A DNA stretch of 40,580 nucleotides from Rhodocyclaceae bacterium (GCA_020445665.1 JAGRGD010000018.1:1-40580), one strand, 5' to 3'; shown: positions 24,440 to 32,942, numbered from the stretch's first letter. The notes: generated from the letters alone by a model not told the origin. Numbers and translations: made by a program.

Positions 24440-26146
24440 ATGTTGAAACAACCCGCCACCAAGTACCGCCCATTCACGCCCTTCGCCGGAGCGGCCCGGC
24501 TCGAGCAGCGCCGCTGGCCCGATCACCGCATCGAACAGCCGCCGGTCTGGATGAGCACCGACCTGCGCGACGGCAATCAGGCCCTGTTCGAGCCGATGGA
24601 CAGCGAGCGGAAGCTGCGCATGTTCCAGATGCTCGTCGAGATCGGCTTCAAGGAGATCGAGATCGGCTTCCCGTCCGCCTCGCAGACCGACTTCGACTTC
24701 GTCCGGACCCTCATCGAGGGCGGACACATCCCCGAGGACGTGACCATCGAGGTCCTCACCCAGGCGCGAGAGCACCTGATCGAACGGACCTTCGAGGCCG
24801 TAGAGGGCGCGCGCCGGGTGATCATCCACTTCTACAACGCCTGCGCCGAGAACTTCCGTCGCATCGTCTTCAACGAGGACGAGGCCGGCGTCCGGCGGAT
24901 CGCGATGGAGGGCGCGCGGATGATCCGCGAGCACGCCGCCCGGCATCCGGAGACCGAGTTCGTCTTCCAGTACAGCCCGGAAGTGTTCTCCGGCGCGGAA
25001 CTCGGCTTCGTGCGCGACGTCGTGGATGCGGTCACCGCGATCTGGCAGCCCACCGCCGAGCGCAAGTGCATCATCAACCTTCCGGCCACGGTCGAGATGA
25101 GCACGCCCAACATCTACGCTGATCAGATCGAATGGATGCACCGCAACCTGGCACGCCGCGAGGGCATCGTGCTGTCCGTGCATCCCCACAACGACCGGGG
25201 TACGGCCGTCGCCGCGGCCGAACTGGCCCTGATGGCGGGCGCGGACCGGATCGAGGGCTGCCTGTTCGGTCACGGCGAGCGCACCGGCAACGTGGACCTC
25301 GTGACCCTGGCCCTCAACCTCTACAGCCAGGGCGTGCATCCGGGCCTCGACTTCTCGCGCCTCAACGAGATCGCGCGCACCGTGGAGCACTGCACCCAGT
25401 TGCCGATCCATCCGCGCCACCCCTACGTGGGCGATCTCGTCTTCACGGCGTTCTCCGGTTCACACCAGGACGCGATCAAGAAGGGCTTCGCCGCGCAGGA
25501 TCCGGAGCGCAGCTGGGAGGTGCCCTATCTGCCGGTGGACCCGGCCGACCTCGGCCGCACCTACGACTCGATCATTCGCGTGAACAGCCAGTCCGGCAAG
25601 GGCGGCATCGCCTACCTGATGGAATCCGAGTACGGCGTCGCGCTGCCGCGTCGCCTGCAGGTGGAGTTCTCCGCCGCGGTCCAGGGGATGGCCGATGCCA
25701 GCGGCAAGGAAGTGCTGGCCGCCGACATCTGGCGGTGTTTCGAGACGGAGTACCTGGCCGCCGCGGAGCCCGTCGGCTTCGTCGAGCATCATCTGTTCGA
25801 GCAGGGCGCCCAGCAGGGCATTGCGCTCACGGTCGCCCTCGAGGACCAGACCTGCGTCCTGCGCGGGGTCGGCAACGGCCCGATCGATGCCGCCATTCAC
25901 GCCCTCGGCGCGCGGGTGAGCCTGCTCGATTATGAGGAGCGGGCGATCGGTCACGGCTCCGATGCGCGAGCGGCTGCCTTTGTCGAACTCGGGGTCCCCG
26001 GCGTGGCCGGCACCGTTTTCGGCGTCGGCGTCCATTCGAACATCGTCACCGCGTCGATCCTCGCCATCGTCTCCGGCGTCAACCGCATCGCGGCGCGCTG
26101 GCCGGACGCCCTGGTATTCGCCCGCACCGGCACCGGGGACCGCTGA
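24440..26146 (+). CDS. leuA: 2-isopropylmalate synthase
   Basis: First committed step of leucine synthesis: acetyl-CoA plus 2-ketoisovalerate gives 2-isopropylmalate. 568 residues, the longer LeuA type seen in Pseudomonas. The DRE-TIM barrel is recognisable by [15 protein letters not shown] (metal and substrate site, about residue 39), [38 protein letters not shown] with the HxH-type metal ligands, and [15 protein letters not shown] linker leads to the C-terminal LeuA dimer or allosteric domain (about 430-560), the site of leucine feedback inhibition. AAGGAG lies six bases before the ATG. Upstream are two leucine leader peptides; downstream is a 16-bp hairpin, so it is a single-gene transcript. 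Confidence 0.98.
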   Translation: MLKQPATKYRPFTPFAGAARLEQRRWPDHRIEQPPVWMSTDLRDGNQALFEPMDSERKLRMFQMLVEIGFKEIEIGFPSASQTDFDFVRTLIEGGHIPEDVTIEVLTQAREHLIERTFEAVEGARRVIIHFYNACAENFRRIVFNEDEAGVRRIAMEGARMIREHAARHPETEFVFQYSPEVFSGAELGFVRDVVDAVTAIWQPTAERKCIINLPATVEMSTPNIYADQIEWMHRNLARREGIVLSVHPHNDRGTAVAAAELALMAGADRIEGCLFGHGERTGNVDLVTLALNLYSQGVHPGLDFSRLNEIARTVEHCTQLPIHPRHPYVGDLVFTAFSGSHQDAIKKGFAAQDPERSWEVPYLPVDPADLGRTYDSIIRVNSQSGKGGIAYLMESEYGVALPRRLQVEFSAAVQGMADASGKEVLAADIWRCFETEYLAAAEPVGFVEHHLFEQGAQQGIALTVALEDQTCVLRGVGNGPIDAAIHALGARVSLLDYEERAIGHGSDARAAAFVELGVPGVAGTVFGVGVHSNIVTASILAIVSGVNRIAARWPDALVFARTGTGDR

Positions 26147-26159
26147 TCCGCGCGAGGTG

Positions 26160-26194
26160 CCGGCCGGGGTGGCGACCATCGCCACCCCGGCCGG
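26160..26194 (+). terminator. 16-bp perfect hairpin after leuA, no U-run
   Basis: CCGGCCGGGGTGGCGA (26160-26175) and its exact complement (26179-26194) enclose a 3-base loop CCA. It starts 13 bases past the leuA stop and 40 bases before rquA. No T-run occurs on either strand. Confidence 0.6.
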
Positions 26195-26234
26195 AACACG
26201 TGCATCATCCGGGCATTGTCCTGACGGTGGCCCC

Positions 26235-26945
26235 ATGCACGCCCGAGCGCTCCCCGACTACCTGCAGCAGACCTACCGCTGGGCCTATCTCGACCGCCGC
26301 TGGCTGGGCTGGCTCGACCGGCCGCTGGTCGTCTCGACCATCCTCTGGGGGAATGCCGGCCGGCTGATGGACCGGGCCATCGCGCATTTCGCGCCAGGGC
26401 AACAGGTGCTACAGGCTGCGGCGGTCTATGGCGATTTCTCCGATCGTCTGCTCAACCGACTGGGGGCGTCCGGTCATCTGGACGTGGTCGATGTAGCGCC
26501 CCTGCAGGTTGCCAATCTTCGCCGCAAGCTTCGCGGCCGGGCCAATCTGTCGGTGCGTGTCGGCGACCTCGCGATCCCGCGGGGTGCGTGCTATGACGGA
26601 GTGTGCTGCTTCTTCCTGTTGCACGAGGTGCCGCCGGCGGTCCGGCGCCAGATCGTCGATAACCTGCTCGCCATGGTCGGTGGCGGCGGAAAGGCGGTCT
26701 TTGTCGATTATCACCGGCCGCGGCGACGCCACCCGCTGGCCTGGCCCATGCGCTGGGTGTTTCGGCACTTTGAGCCGTTTGCCGAGTCCCTGACCCGCCA
26801 GGAGATCCGCAGCCTTGCAGGGGATGGCGCGCGCTTCACGTGGCGCAAGGAACTCGTTTTTGGCGGGCTGTACCAGGTCGTGACTGCGACGCGCGACGAG
26901 GGAACAGAATTTTGCGAGCCAGGACCCGGGCCTGCAAGTGCTTGA
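26235..26945 (+). CDS. rquA: Rhodoquinone biosynthesis enzyme RquA
   Basis: 236 residues. RquA replaces a ubiquinone methoxy group with an amino group, giving rhodoquinone, the low-potential quinone used with fumarate reductase under low oxygen. The family is methyltransferase-like, but the enzyme is reported to use SAM as amino donor. Diagnostic stretches: LPDYLQQTYRWAYLDRRWLGW, STILWGNAGRLMDRA, VLQAAAVYGDFSDRL in place of the usual GxGxG motif, HLDVVDVAPLQVANLRRKL, YDGVCCFFLLHEVPPAVRRQ, KAVFVDYHRPRRRHPLAWPM and a final FGGLYQVV. No clear Shine-Dalgarno is seen. It stands alone between the leuA hairpin and a divergent-looking intergenic region. Confidence 0.88.
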   Translation: MHARALPDYLQQTYRWAYLDRRWLGWLDRPLVVSTILWGNAGRLMDRAIAHFAPGQQVLQAAAVYGDFSDRLLNRLGASGHLDVVDVAPLQVANLRRKLRGRANLSVRVGDLAIPRGACYDGVCCFFLLHEVPPAVRRQIVDNLLAMVGGGGKAVFVDYHRPRRRHPLAWPMRWVFRHFEPFAESLTRQEIRSLAGDGARFTWRKELVFGGLYQVVTATRDEGTEFCEPGPGPASA

Positions 26946-26987
26946 ATGGGCGTTCGATTGGCCGAGGGGGAAATGCTGTATGTATAG

Positions 26988-26997
26988 CCACATGTGG
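26988..26997. promoter_or_regulatory. Palindrome upstream of the M48 gene
   Basis: CCACATGTGG is a perfect 10-bp palindrome in the AT-richer 118-base gap between rquA and the M48 gene. It is a possible operator, but I cannot assign promoter boxes around it. Confidence 0.3.
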
Positions 26998-27063
26998 TAT
27001 CTCTTGGCGGGTATCACTTAAGGACGATTTCTTCTTTCAGATGAAGCGGTTAGAGTAAAGGGT

Positions 27064-28197
27064 ATGAGCGATGCCAAGGCGGTGCCGGCAGCCGGGGGGC
27101 TGCGGGCTCCCACGCCCATCCGATCCCGCGAGCAGACCTGGCTCACGATTGGCCTGACCCTTCAGGCCGCCGCGGGTCTGATCGGGTTGTCCGCCGTGAT
27201 CGTGGGCAGCCTGGCGCTGGGTCTGTGGCTGGCCTTCTCCGGCGGTGCCGGCTACTTCCCGCTCAATATCGTCCTGGCCCTGGCCGTGCTGGGGACGGCG
27301 GCCTACCTCCTCACCTGGTTGTGGCAGCCCCCCAGCGAGGTCTCCGGCGTCCTCGTGGTCCGGGAAGACTCGCCGCAACTGTTCAAGGTGCTGGACCGAT
27401 TGAGCGCCGCTTACCGGGTCGGCCCGATCGATCGGGTCATGATCGGCGCCGACATGAATGCCGCCGTCGTGCAACTGCCGGAACTCGGCCTGTGGGGACG
27501 TCTGCGCACCACCCTCGTCATCGGCCTCCCGATGCTCTACAGCCTCAATCCCCAACAGGTGCGGGCCATTCTGGCCCACGAGATGTCCCACCTGGCCTTC
27601 CAGCGGCGCACGGTTGGAGCCTGGGCGGCGCAGTTGCGGGCGTGGTGGCACCGTGTGCTGGCCGCCATCGACGACGATGCCAGCCTGCTCGGGCGTGCCG
27701 TCTCGGCGGTGCTGAACACGCATGCCGACGCCCACCTCTATCGCAGCGTCGAGTTGTCGCACTTCGAGGAGTTCGAGGCCGACATGGGGGCTGCCGGGCT
27801 GGTCGGCGCCGAGATGCTGGCCGCGTCGCTGCTGGAACTCGCGATGAAGGAGCGCTACCTTCGCGAGGAATACTGGGACGCCGTGATGAGCCAGTTCGAA
27901 TTCCCCGACGACGGCGAAGGCATCCTGCCGTTCGGCACGATGGGGATCGGGGTTTCCCTTGGATTCCAGCGCTCGGAGCAGTGCGGCCGCATGGGAGAAC
28001 TCCTCGAATTGCCCCATGGCCTCGACCTGCACCCGAGCCTGCCCGAGCGGTTGATTGCACTGCGGGTCGGTATTCATTCGCCGGTGCGACAGGGCCCGTC
28101 TGCCGCCCAACTCTATCTGGGTGACGCGGCCGAGAGTCTCGCCTGCCGCCTCGATCGCGCGTGGTGCATGGCCATCGCGCCCTGCTGCAGCCGGTAG
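27064..28197 (+). CDS. Membrane-bound M48-family zinc metallopeptidase
   Basis: 377 residues. Two N-terminal membrane helices (about 27-85: AAAGLIGLSAVIVGSLALGL and NIVLALAVLGTAAYLLTWLW) are followed by the peptidase domain. Zinc motif HEMSH lies in AILAHEMSHLAFQRR near residue 175, and the third ligand is probably the Glu in SHFEEFEADMGAAGL. M48 enzymes such as HtpX degrade damaged membrane proteins. The C-terminal 100 residues are less conserved. The ATG at 27064 has only AAAGGG close by. The gene is not linked to an obvious partner. Confidence 0.88.
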   Translation: MSDAKAVPAAGGLRAPTPIRSREQTWLTIGLTLQAAAGLIGLSAVIVGSLALGLWLAFSGGAGYFPLNIVLALAVLGTAAYLLTWLWQPPSEVSGVLVVREDSPQLFKVLDRLSAAYRVGPIDRVMIGADMNAAVVQLPELGLWGRLRTTLVIGLPMLYSLNPQQVRAILAHEMSHLAFQRRTVGAWAAQLRAWWHRVLAAIDDDASLLGRAVSAVLNTHADAHLYRSVELSHFEEFEADMGAAGLVGAEMLAASLLELAMKERYLREEYWDAVMSQFEFPDDGEGILPFGTMGIGVSLGFQRSEQCGRMGELLELPHGLDLHPSLPERLIALRVGIHSPVRQGPSAAQLYLGDAAESLACRLDRAWCMAIAPCCSR

Positions 28198-28204
28198 GGC
28201 GGTT

Positions 28205-28228
28205 CGCCAGCTGGCGTGGGCGTAGAAT
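28205..28228 (+). promoter_or_regulatory. Candidate promoter of the DUF2946 gene with 12-bp palindrome
   Basis: TAGAAT (28223-28228) is a good -10 placed exactly seven bases before the ATG at 28235, implying a leaderless mRNA. The perfect palindrome CGCCAGCTGGCG (28205-28216) lies where the -35/-10 spacer would be. No convincing -35 is seen, as for activator-dependent promoters. Confidence 0.4.
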
Positions 28229-28234
28229 GCGCTC

Positions 28235-28600
28235 ATGCACCGTCTGCTTTCCCTGTTTCGCTGGACTGCCTGGCCGCTCGCTGCCGCCCTGATCCTTGCG
28301 GCCACGCTGCAAGGGGCTGTCCACAGCGCGGCGCCCGGATCGCCACTGGCGGAAATCTGCACGGCCAGTGGGCCGGTTTCGCTCGCCCTGCCCGGCGAGG
28401 AAGACGATGGTATGGGCCAGGGGCCGATGTGCCAGCTGTGCCTCTCCTCCGTTCAGGCCTGGCCCTCCGCGGGGAACGACGCAGCGCCGGGCCTCCCGCC
28501 TCCCCTGGCAACGCGGGTCGAGGCCCGGGTTCCGTCTGCGCTGATCCACTGGCAACTGGCGTGGCATGCTTCGCCCAGAGGCCCTCCCTCCGCATCCTGA
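28235..28600 (+). CDS. DUF2946-like small exported protein
   Basis: 121 residues. N-terminal hydrophobic signal (RWTAWPLAAALILAATLQGAVHSAA), then the ICTASGPVSL...GPMCQLCLSS pattern, a Cys plus CxxC arrangement, seen in DUF2946 proteins. These commonly sit beside periplasmic copper chaperones, as here with PCu(A)C 79 bases downstream. A role in copper binding or delivery to cytochrome oxidase is inferred from neighbours and cysteines only. The C-terminal part is Pro/Ala-rich and not conserved. A -10 seven bases upstream of the ATG suggests a leaderless start. Confidence 0.7.
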   Translation: MHRLLSLFRWTAWPLAAALILAATLQGAVHSAAPGSPLAEICTASGPVSLALPGEEDDGMGQGPMCQLCLSSVQAWPSAGNDAAPGLPPPLATRVEARVPSALIHWQLAWHASPRGPPSAS

Positions 28601-28628
28601 CCATCCGCCCCCTGGTGGATTGCGCTTT

Positions 28629-28647
28629 CGGCCGGCGACGCCGGCCG
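28629..28647 (+). other. GC-rich hairpin between DUF2946 and the copper chaperone
   Basis: CGGCCGGC/GCCGGCCG, an 8-bp stem with loop GAC, without U-run. It lies 33 bases before the chaperone start and may be a processing or partial-termination element within the operon. Confidence 0.35.
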
Positions 28648-28679
28648 CTCAGAACAAATCAGAATACGGAGAAGTACGC

Positions 28680-29135
28680 ATGATCCGATCTATCGTGGTC
28701 GCAAGCTGCCTGTCGATCTGTGCCATGGGCACTGCGCAGGCGGACATCACCGTCAGTGACGCCTGGGTGCGCGCCAGCCTGCCCCAGCAGCGGGCGACTG
28801 GGGCCTTCATGACGATCTCGGCCGGCGCCCATGGTGCGCGGCTGGTCGGGGCGCGATCGACCGTCGCCGCGGTGACCGAAGTGCACGAAATGAAGCTGGT
28901 TGACAACATCGCGCGGATGGGACGGGTCGAGGCTGTCGATGTGGGACCCGGCCAGGTGGTGGAACTCAAGCCGGGCAGCTACCACATCATGTTGATGGAG
29001 CTGAAGCAGCCGGTGCAGGTGGGTGATACGGTGGAGCTCGAGCTGATTTTCGAGCAGGGTGGTGCCACGCGCAGCGTGCCCGTCACGGCGGTCGCCCGGC
29101 CGTTGACCGGGGCCCCGATGAAGCGGCATCACTGA
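28680..29135 (+). CDS. Periplasmic copper chaperone PCu(A)C
   Basis: 151 residues with a signal peptide (RSIVVASCLSICAMGTAQA). The mature domain starts DITVSDAWVRASLPQQRATGAF and carries the Cu(I) ligand motif H-M-x10-M-x21-H-x-M: HEMKLVDNIARMG followed by SYHIMLM. It delivers Cu(I) to the CuA or CuB site of cytochrome oxidase, often with a SCO protein. GGAG lies eight bases before the ATG. The C-terminus is His-rich (KRHH). A SCO-like gene is convergent just downstream. Confidence 0.95.
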   Translation: MIRSIVVASCLSICAMGTAQADITVSDAWVRASLPQQRATGAFMTISAGAHGARLVGARSTVAAVTEVHEMKLVDNIARMGRVEAVDVGPGQVVELKPGSYHIMLMELKQPVQVGDTVELELIFEQGGATRSVPVTAVARPLTGAPMKRHH

Positions 29136-29139
29136 ACCT

Positions 29140-29167
29140 GTGTGCCGCCCCGGCGAGGGCGGCACAC
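29140..29167. terminator. Bidirectional GC-rich hairpin between convergent genes
   Basis: GTGTGCCGCC and GGCGGCACAC form a 10-bp perfect stem with an 8-base loop, between the ends of the chaperone gene and the SCO-like gene. No U-run exists on either strand. Confidence 0.5.
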
Positions 29168-29178
29168 GCTGGCCGGGA

Positions 29179-29721
29179 TCACCGGAAGAAGGCGTCGGTG
29201 TCCGTGTCGTAGCCTTCGATCGCGCGCTCGATACGGCCGTCCGGGCCCACCCGCAGGATGCGCAGGTCGAGCAGCAGGTCATCGTACTCGTAGCGGTAGT
29301 TGACCCCGAGGTTGGCGGCGACGAGGGCGGTGTCCGTCGCGCTGGCCCTCAGGAAGTGCCAGTTGTCGCCGCGGATGCCGCGGTCTTCGCGGTAGGCGGC
29401 CCAGGTCGCCGGCGTGTCCTTGTGGGGCTCGAGGCCGATGATGACGAACTCCACGTCCTGCGCGAGCCGTTCCGCGGCCACACCGACCGCCCGCAGGCGC
29501 CGGCCGGTGCTCGAGCAGATCGCACTGTAGGTGCTGTGGTCCATGGCCACGACGGTCCGCTTGCCGCGCCAGTCGGCCAGGCGCCGCTCGCGGCCGTGCT
29601 CGTCCACCAGCCGATAGGGCAGGGCATAGACGTCGATCTCACTGGCAGCGCGGGCAGCAGGCGCCGCCAGCAGGAGCGCCAGCAGCCAGACAGCGAGGAG
29701 GCATCGTCGAGGGGATGGCAT
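29179..29721 (-). CDS. SCO1/SenC-like thioredoxin-fold protein lacking canonical copper ligands
   Basis: 180 residues with a signal peptide (LLAVWLLALLLAAPAARA). The thioredoxin-like SCO outline is visible: YALPYRLVDEHGRERRLADWRGKRTVVA, then EFVIIGLEPHKDTPATWAAYRED, NWHFL and ILRVGPDGRI. In SCO proteins copper is held by CxxxC and a distal His. Here the CxxxC position reads YSAIC (first Cys replaced by Tyr), and the distal His region reads YEYDDLLLDL with no His. A redox or scaffold role, or a pseudo-SCO, is possible. It is convergent with PCu(A)C and 32 bases downstream of the BtuF-like gene. Confidence 0.7.
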   Translation of the reverse strand: MPSPRRCLLAVWLLALLLAAPAARAASEIDVYALPYRLVDEHGRERRLADWRGKRTVVAMDHSTYSAICSSTGRRLRAVGVAAERLAQDVEFVIIGLEPHKDTPATWAAYREDRGIRGDNWHFLRASATDTALVAANLGVNYRYEYDDLLLDLRILRVGPDGRIERAIEGYDTDTDAFFR

Positions 29722-29753
29722 GTCGCCACGCTACCCCAGTGCACCTGCCCGGA

Positions 29754-30668
29754 TCAATCCCGGCCCGGGGCCGGGCGTCGTTCGCGCGCTGTCGCCAGGT
29801 GCCGGCAGACCTGCTCGGCGCCGTCGAGAATGCGCGGCGTATGGCGCTGCAGCAAGTCGGGCGGCACGAAGAACAGGTTGCCCCGGCGGACCGCCTGCAT
29901 GCCGGACCAGCGGCGCCAGTCGTCCAGCCACTCCGGGCGGGCCTCGTCCATGCCGCTCGCGATGATCGCCTCCGGGTCGGCCGCGAGCACCGCTTCCTCG
30001 TTGATCGTCGGCGCCAGCTGCGCCAGTTCGCCGAACACGTTGTGGCCACCGCACAGGCGCAGCACATCACCGATCAGGTGGGCGTCGTTGATCGTCATCA
30101 GCGGTGTATTCCAGACCTGGTAGAAGGTCGGGACGGGGGGCTGGCCGGCGTAGCTCGCCCGCAAGCGGTCGCGGCGCGCCCGGAATGCCGAGGCCGCCTG
30201 TGTCGCGGTCGGCCCGGTGCCGGCGAGCTGGCCGATCATCTCGAGGCTGTCGGCGACCGCGCCCAGGTCGCGGGCCTCGCTGACGAAGAGGGGAATGCCC
30301 AACGCCCGGAGCCTGTCCAGGTGGCCCTCGCGGTTGCCGCTCCGCCAGGCGATGGCGAGGTCCGGCCGGAGCGCGGCGATCGCCTCGAGGTCGAGGGCGT
30401 TGTAGCTCCCGATGCGGGGCAGCCAGCGCGCTGCGGCGGGATAGTTGCTGTACTCGACCGCGCCGACAACGCGGTCACCGGCACCGGCGGCGAACAGCAG
30501 CTCGGTGATGTGGGGCGCGAGGCTGACGATGCGTCGGGCTGGCGCCGGCAGGACCACCTCGCTGCCGCTGGCATCCTGCAGCCGCAGTTCGGCACGGGTC
30601 GGCAAGGCCGCCGCCAGGGTCAGGCAGACGAGCGTCGCGAGGCGTCGCAGGGAGCTGGCGTTGGTCAT
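29754..30668 (-). CDS. Periplasmic B12-binding protein, BtuF-like
   Basis: 304 residues. Signal peptide (RRLATLVCLTLAAALPTRAE), then the class III binding-protein fold. N-lobe: RRIVSLAPHITELLFAAGAGDRVVGAVEYSNYP. Then a connecting helix, and a C-lobe with YQVWNTPLMTINDAHLIGDVL and LCGGHNVFGELAQLAPTINEEAVLAADPEAII. These stretches are typical of cobalamin (BtuF) rather than heme or siderophore binding. No BtuCD permease genes are in the window. It is divergent from cobQ with only 44 bases between, which supports a role in corrinoid uptake or salvage. Confidence 0.85.
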   Translation of the reverse strand: MTNASSLRRLATLVCLTLAAALPTRAELRLQDASGSEVVLPAPARRIVSLAPHITELLFAAGAGDRVVGAVEYSNYPAAARWLPRIGSYNALDLEAIAALRPDLAIAWRSGNREGHLDRLRALGIPLFVSEARDLGAVADSLEMIGQLAGTGPTATQAASAFRARRDRLRASYAGQPPVPTFYQVWNTPLMTINDAHLIGDVLRLCGGHNVFGELAQLAPTINEEAVLAADPEAIIASGMDEARPEWLDDWRRWSGMQAVRRGNLFFVPPDLLQRHTPRILDGAEQVCRHLATARERRPAPGRD

Positions 30669-30712
30669 GGGATAATCCGCGGCCCGGGTGTATCGCCCGC
30701 CGATTCTAGCCG

Positions 30713-32221
30713 ATGACCGAATCCCGAACCCTGATGGTCCAGGGGACCACCTCCGATGCCGGCAAGAGCATCCTCGTCGCGGGTCTGTGCCGCGTGCTCG
30801 CGCGACGCGGCGTGTCCGTCGTGCCGTTCAAGCCGCAGAACATGGCCCTCAATTCGGCCGTTACCGCCGACGGCGGGGAGATCGGCCGCGCCCAGGCGCT
30901 TCAGGCCGAGGCGGCCGGCCTGGCCCCGCACACCGACATGAACCCGGTCCTGCTCAAGCCGAGTTCGGATACCGGTGCCCAGGTCATCATCCACGGACGG
31001 GTCGCTGCCGACCTCTCGGCGGCCGACTACCACGCTTACAAGCCCCGGGCGATGGCGGCGGTGATGGCGAGCTGGCGCCGGCTTGGCGAACGTTTTGACG
31101 AGATCGTCGTCGAGGGCGCCGGCAGCCCGGCGGAGATCAACCTGCGCGATCGCGACATCGCCAACATGGGCTTCGCCGAGGCCGCCGACTGCCCGGTGGT
31201 GCTGATCGCCGACATCGACCGGGGCGGCGTCTTTGCGCATCTGGTTGGCACCCTGGCCCTGCTGTCGCCCTCGGAGCAGGCACGGGTATGCGGATTCGTG
31301 ATCAACCGCTTCCGCGGCGACATCAGCCTGCTGCAGTCGGGCCTCGACTGGCTCGAGGCCCGCACCGGCAAGCCGGTGATCGGCGTCCTGCCCTACCTGC
31401 ACGGGCTCTTCCTCGATGCGGAGGACGCGCTCGCGACCAGCGCTGTCGACAAGCAGGCCGCCCGCCTGCGGGTCGCGGCCCTGGCGCTGCCCCGCATCTC
31501 CAACCACACCGACCTCGATCCGCTGCGTCTCCACCCCGAGGTGGACTTTCGCTGGGTGGGGCCCGGCCAGCCCTTGCCGGGCGCCGACCTGGTGGTCGTG
31601 CCGGGGTCCAAGAACGTGCGGGCAGACCTGCACTGGTTGCGCGAACAGGGACACGAGGCCGCGCTGCTGCGTCATCTGCGCTATGGCGGCCGGGTGCTCG
31701 GCATTTGCGGAGGGTTCCAGATGCTCGGGCGGCACATCGGCGACCCCGACGGGCTCGAGGGCCCGGCTGGCGCCTCCCGTGGTCTCGACCTCCTTGACGT
31801 GGACACCCACCTGGCGCCGGACAAGCAGTTGCGCAATGTGGCCGGGCATGTGGCGATGGCTCCGGACGTCCTGGTGCGGGGCTACGAGATCCACTTGGGG
31901 GTCAGCGACGGCCCCGGGCTGGCGCGACCCCTGCTGCACCTGGCGGATGGCCGCGAGGACGGAGCGGTATCCGGCGACGGGCAGGTGATCGGCAGCTATG
32001 TGCACGGCCTGCTCGACACGCCGGAGGCCCTCGCCTGGGTGCTGGCGTGGGCCTCCGGTGGCGAACACTTCGCGGCGGTGGATAGCGCCGCACGGCGGCG
32101 CGCGGACATCGACCGGCTGGCGGATGCCATCGAAACCCATCTGCATCTCGAGCGATTGTTTCCTCATCTGTGTGCGACCGATGACTCGGCGCTCGCGCGG
32201 CCCGGCTTGACCGGCTGTTGA
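30713..32221 (+). CDS. cobQ: Cobyric acid synthase
   Basis: 502 residues. Amidates the b, d, e and g side chains of adenosylcobyrinate a,c-diamide using glutamine and ATP. The N-terminal dethiobiotin-synthetase-like ATPase domain has [20 protein letters not shown] (P-loop), [13 protein letters not shown] and [22 protein letters not shown]. The C-terminal glutamine amidotransferase triad domain has Cys in [13 protein letters not shown] and the C-terminal His in YVHGLLD. No other cob genes are nearby apart from the divergent BtuF-like gene, so corrin synthesis or salvage must be encoded elsewhere. The ATG lacks an obvious Shine-Dalgarno. Confidence 0.97.
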   Translation: MTESRTLMVQGTTSDAGKSILVAGLCRVLARRGVSVVPFKPQNMALNSAVTADGGEIGRAQALQAEAAGLAPHTDMNPVLLKPSSDTGAQVIIHGRVAADLSAADYHAYKPRAMAAVMASWRRLGERFDEIVVEGAGSPAEINLRDRDIANMGFAEAADCPVVLIADIDRGGVFAHLVGTLALLSPSEQARVCGFVINRFRGDISLLQSGLDWLEARTGKPVIGVLPYLHGLFLDAEDALATSAVDKQAARLRVAALALPRISNHTDLDPLRLHPEVDFRWVGPGQPLPGADLVVVPGSKNVRADLHWLREQGHEAALLRHLRYGGRVLGICGGFQMLGRHIGDPDGLEGPAGASRGLDLLDVDTHLAPDKQLRNVAGHVAMAPDVLVRGYEIHLGVSDGPGLARPLLHLADGREDGAVSGDGQVIGSYVHGLLDTPEALAWVLAWASGGEHFAAVDSAARRRADIDRLADAIETHLHLERLFPHLCATDDSALARPGLTGC

Positions 32222-32241
32222 CCCCTCTCTAACATCGCGCC

Positions 32242-32436
32242 ATGGATCCAGAACTCTCCCTTCTCGAGCAGCAGGTCGATCAGCTGATGAGCCTCTATGA
32301 GGCCATGAAGAGCGAGAATCGCGACCTGCGCTCCCGTCTCGCGAGCGTCGAGGCCGACAACCGCCGGCTCCGCGACAAGGTCGAGATCGCTGCGGCCCGT
32401 GTCGAGGCCGTCCTCGAGCAACTTCCCCAGGCCTGA
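32242..32436 (+). CDS. TIGR02449 family coiled-coil protein (ZapB-like)
   Basis: 64 residues, almost entirely one coiled coil with heptads (LSLLEQQVDQLMSLYEAMKS, NRDLRSRLASVEADNRRLRD). This short protein typically lies directly upstream of zapA in gammaproteobacteria lacking classical zapB, and is thought to assist the division ring; that role is inferred. It is 2 bases upstream of zapA and 20 bases downstream of cobQ. Confidence 0.88.
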   Translation: MDPELSLLEQQVDQLMSLYEAMKSENRDLRSRLASVEADNRRLRDKVEIAAARVEAVLEQLPQA

Positions 32437-32438
32437 TC

Positions 32439-32735
32439 ATGGAAACCCTCGAAATCACGCTGCTGGGGCGCGAGTATCGCGTCGCCTGCCCCGCAGAGGA
32501 GCGCGAAGGCCTGTTGTCGGCCGTGCGTTTCCTCGACGAGAAACTCAACGACCTGGCCGGTAAGACCAACTCCGCGGGCGAGAAGCTGGTGATGATGACC
32601 GCCCTCAACATCACCCACGAATATCTCCAGTATCAACGGGCCGGCGGGTTTGACATGCCGGGCATGAAGCGTAGAATCGATTCCGTCAACGAACGCCTCG
32701 GAGAGATTCTCGGGCAGCAGGAAAAGCTGTTCTGA
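32439..32735 (+). CDS. zapA: Cell division protein ZapA
   Basis: 98 residues. ZapA binds and cross-links FtsZ filaments at midcell. The N-terminal beta domain ITLLGREYRVACPAEEREGLLSAVRFLDEKL is characteristic. A helix follows (EKLVMMTALNITHEYLQYQ), then a C-terminal coiled coil ending GEILGQQEKLF. The gene is immediately followed by the 6S RNA gene, the usual gammaproteobacterial arrangement. Confidence 0.95.
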   Translation: METLEITLLGREYRVACPAEEREGLLSAVRFLDEKLNDLAGKTNSAGEKLVMMTALNITHEYLQYQRAGGFDMPGMKRRIDSVNERLGEILGQQEKLF

Positions 32736-32761
32736 ATCAATGAGTTGTTCGTGCAGGTCAA

Positions 32762-32942
32762 TCCCCTGCAGTGTTCGTGCTGGCCGTAGATTCCTTGAAC
32801 CAATGTCTTCGTGACTTGGTTGCCGACCGATGATTTTGCTGGTGTGCGGTCCCCTCCGTCGGGAACGCCTGATGCAACAGGAAGGCGACCTCCCTGAACC
32901 CTCGGTTCAGGATGCCCGGCCAGGGCGGCACGCGCGGGGGGC
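32762..32942 (+). ncRNA. ssrS: 6S RNA
   Basis: About 180 bases directly after zapA, the conserved place for 6S RNA. The ends pair as the closing stem: CCCCTGCAGTG (32763-32773) with CACGCGCGGGGG (32929-32940), one bulge. Family landmarks are TGTTCGTGCTGGCC near the 5' end, a largely unpaired centre, CTCCGTCGGGAACGCC on the far arm, and CCCTGAACCCTCGGTTCAGG with GCCAGGGCGGCACG near the 3' end. 6S RNA mimics an open promoter and sequesters sigma-70 RNA polymerase in stationary phase. Exact ends are estimated to within about 10 bases. No ygfA (formyl-THF cyclo-ligase) gene follows. Confidence 0.88.

Noticed and set aside
24249-24446. 65-codon frame in the leuA leader region
   Set aside because: Conflicts with the two leucine leader frames, overlaps the leuA start, and has no leucine run or known domain.
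30669-30712. Cobalamin riboswitch between btuF-like and cobQ
   Set aside because: The gap is only 44 bases, too short for the aptamer, and no B12 box is visible.
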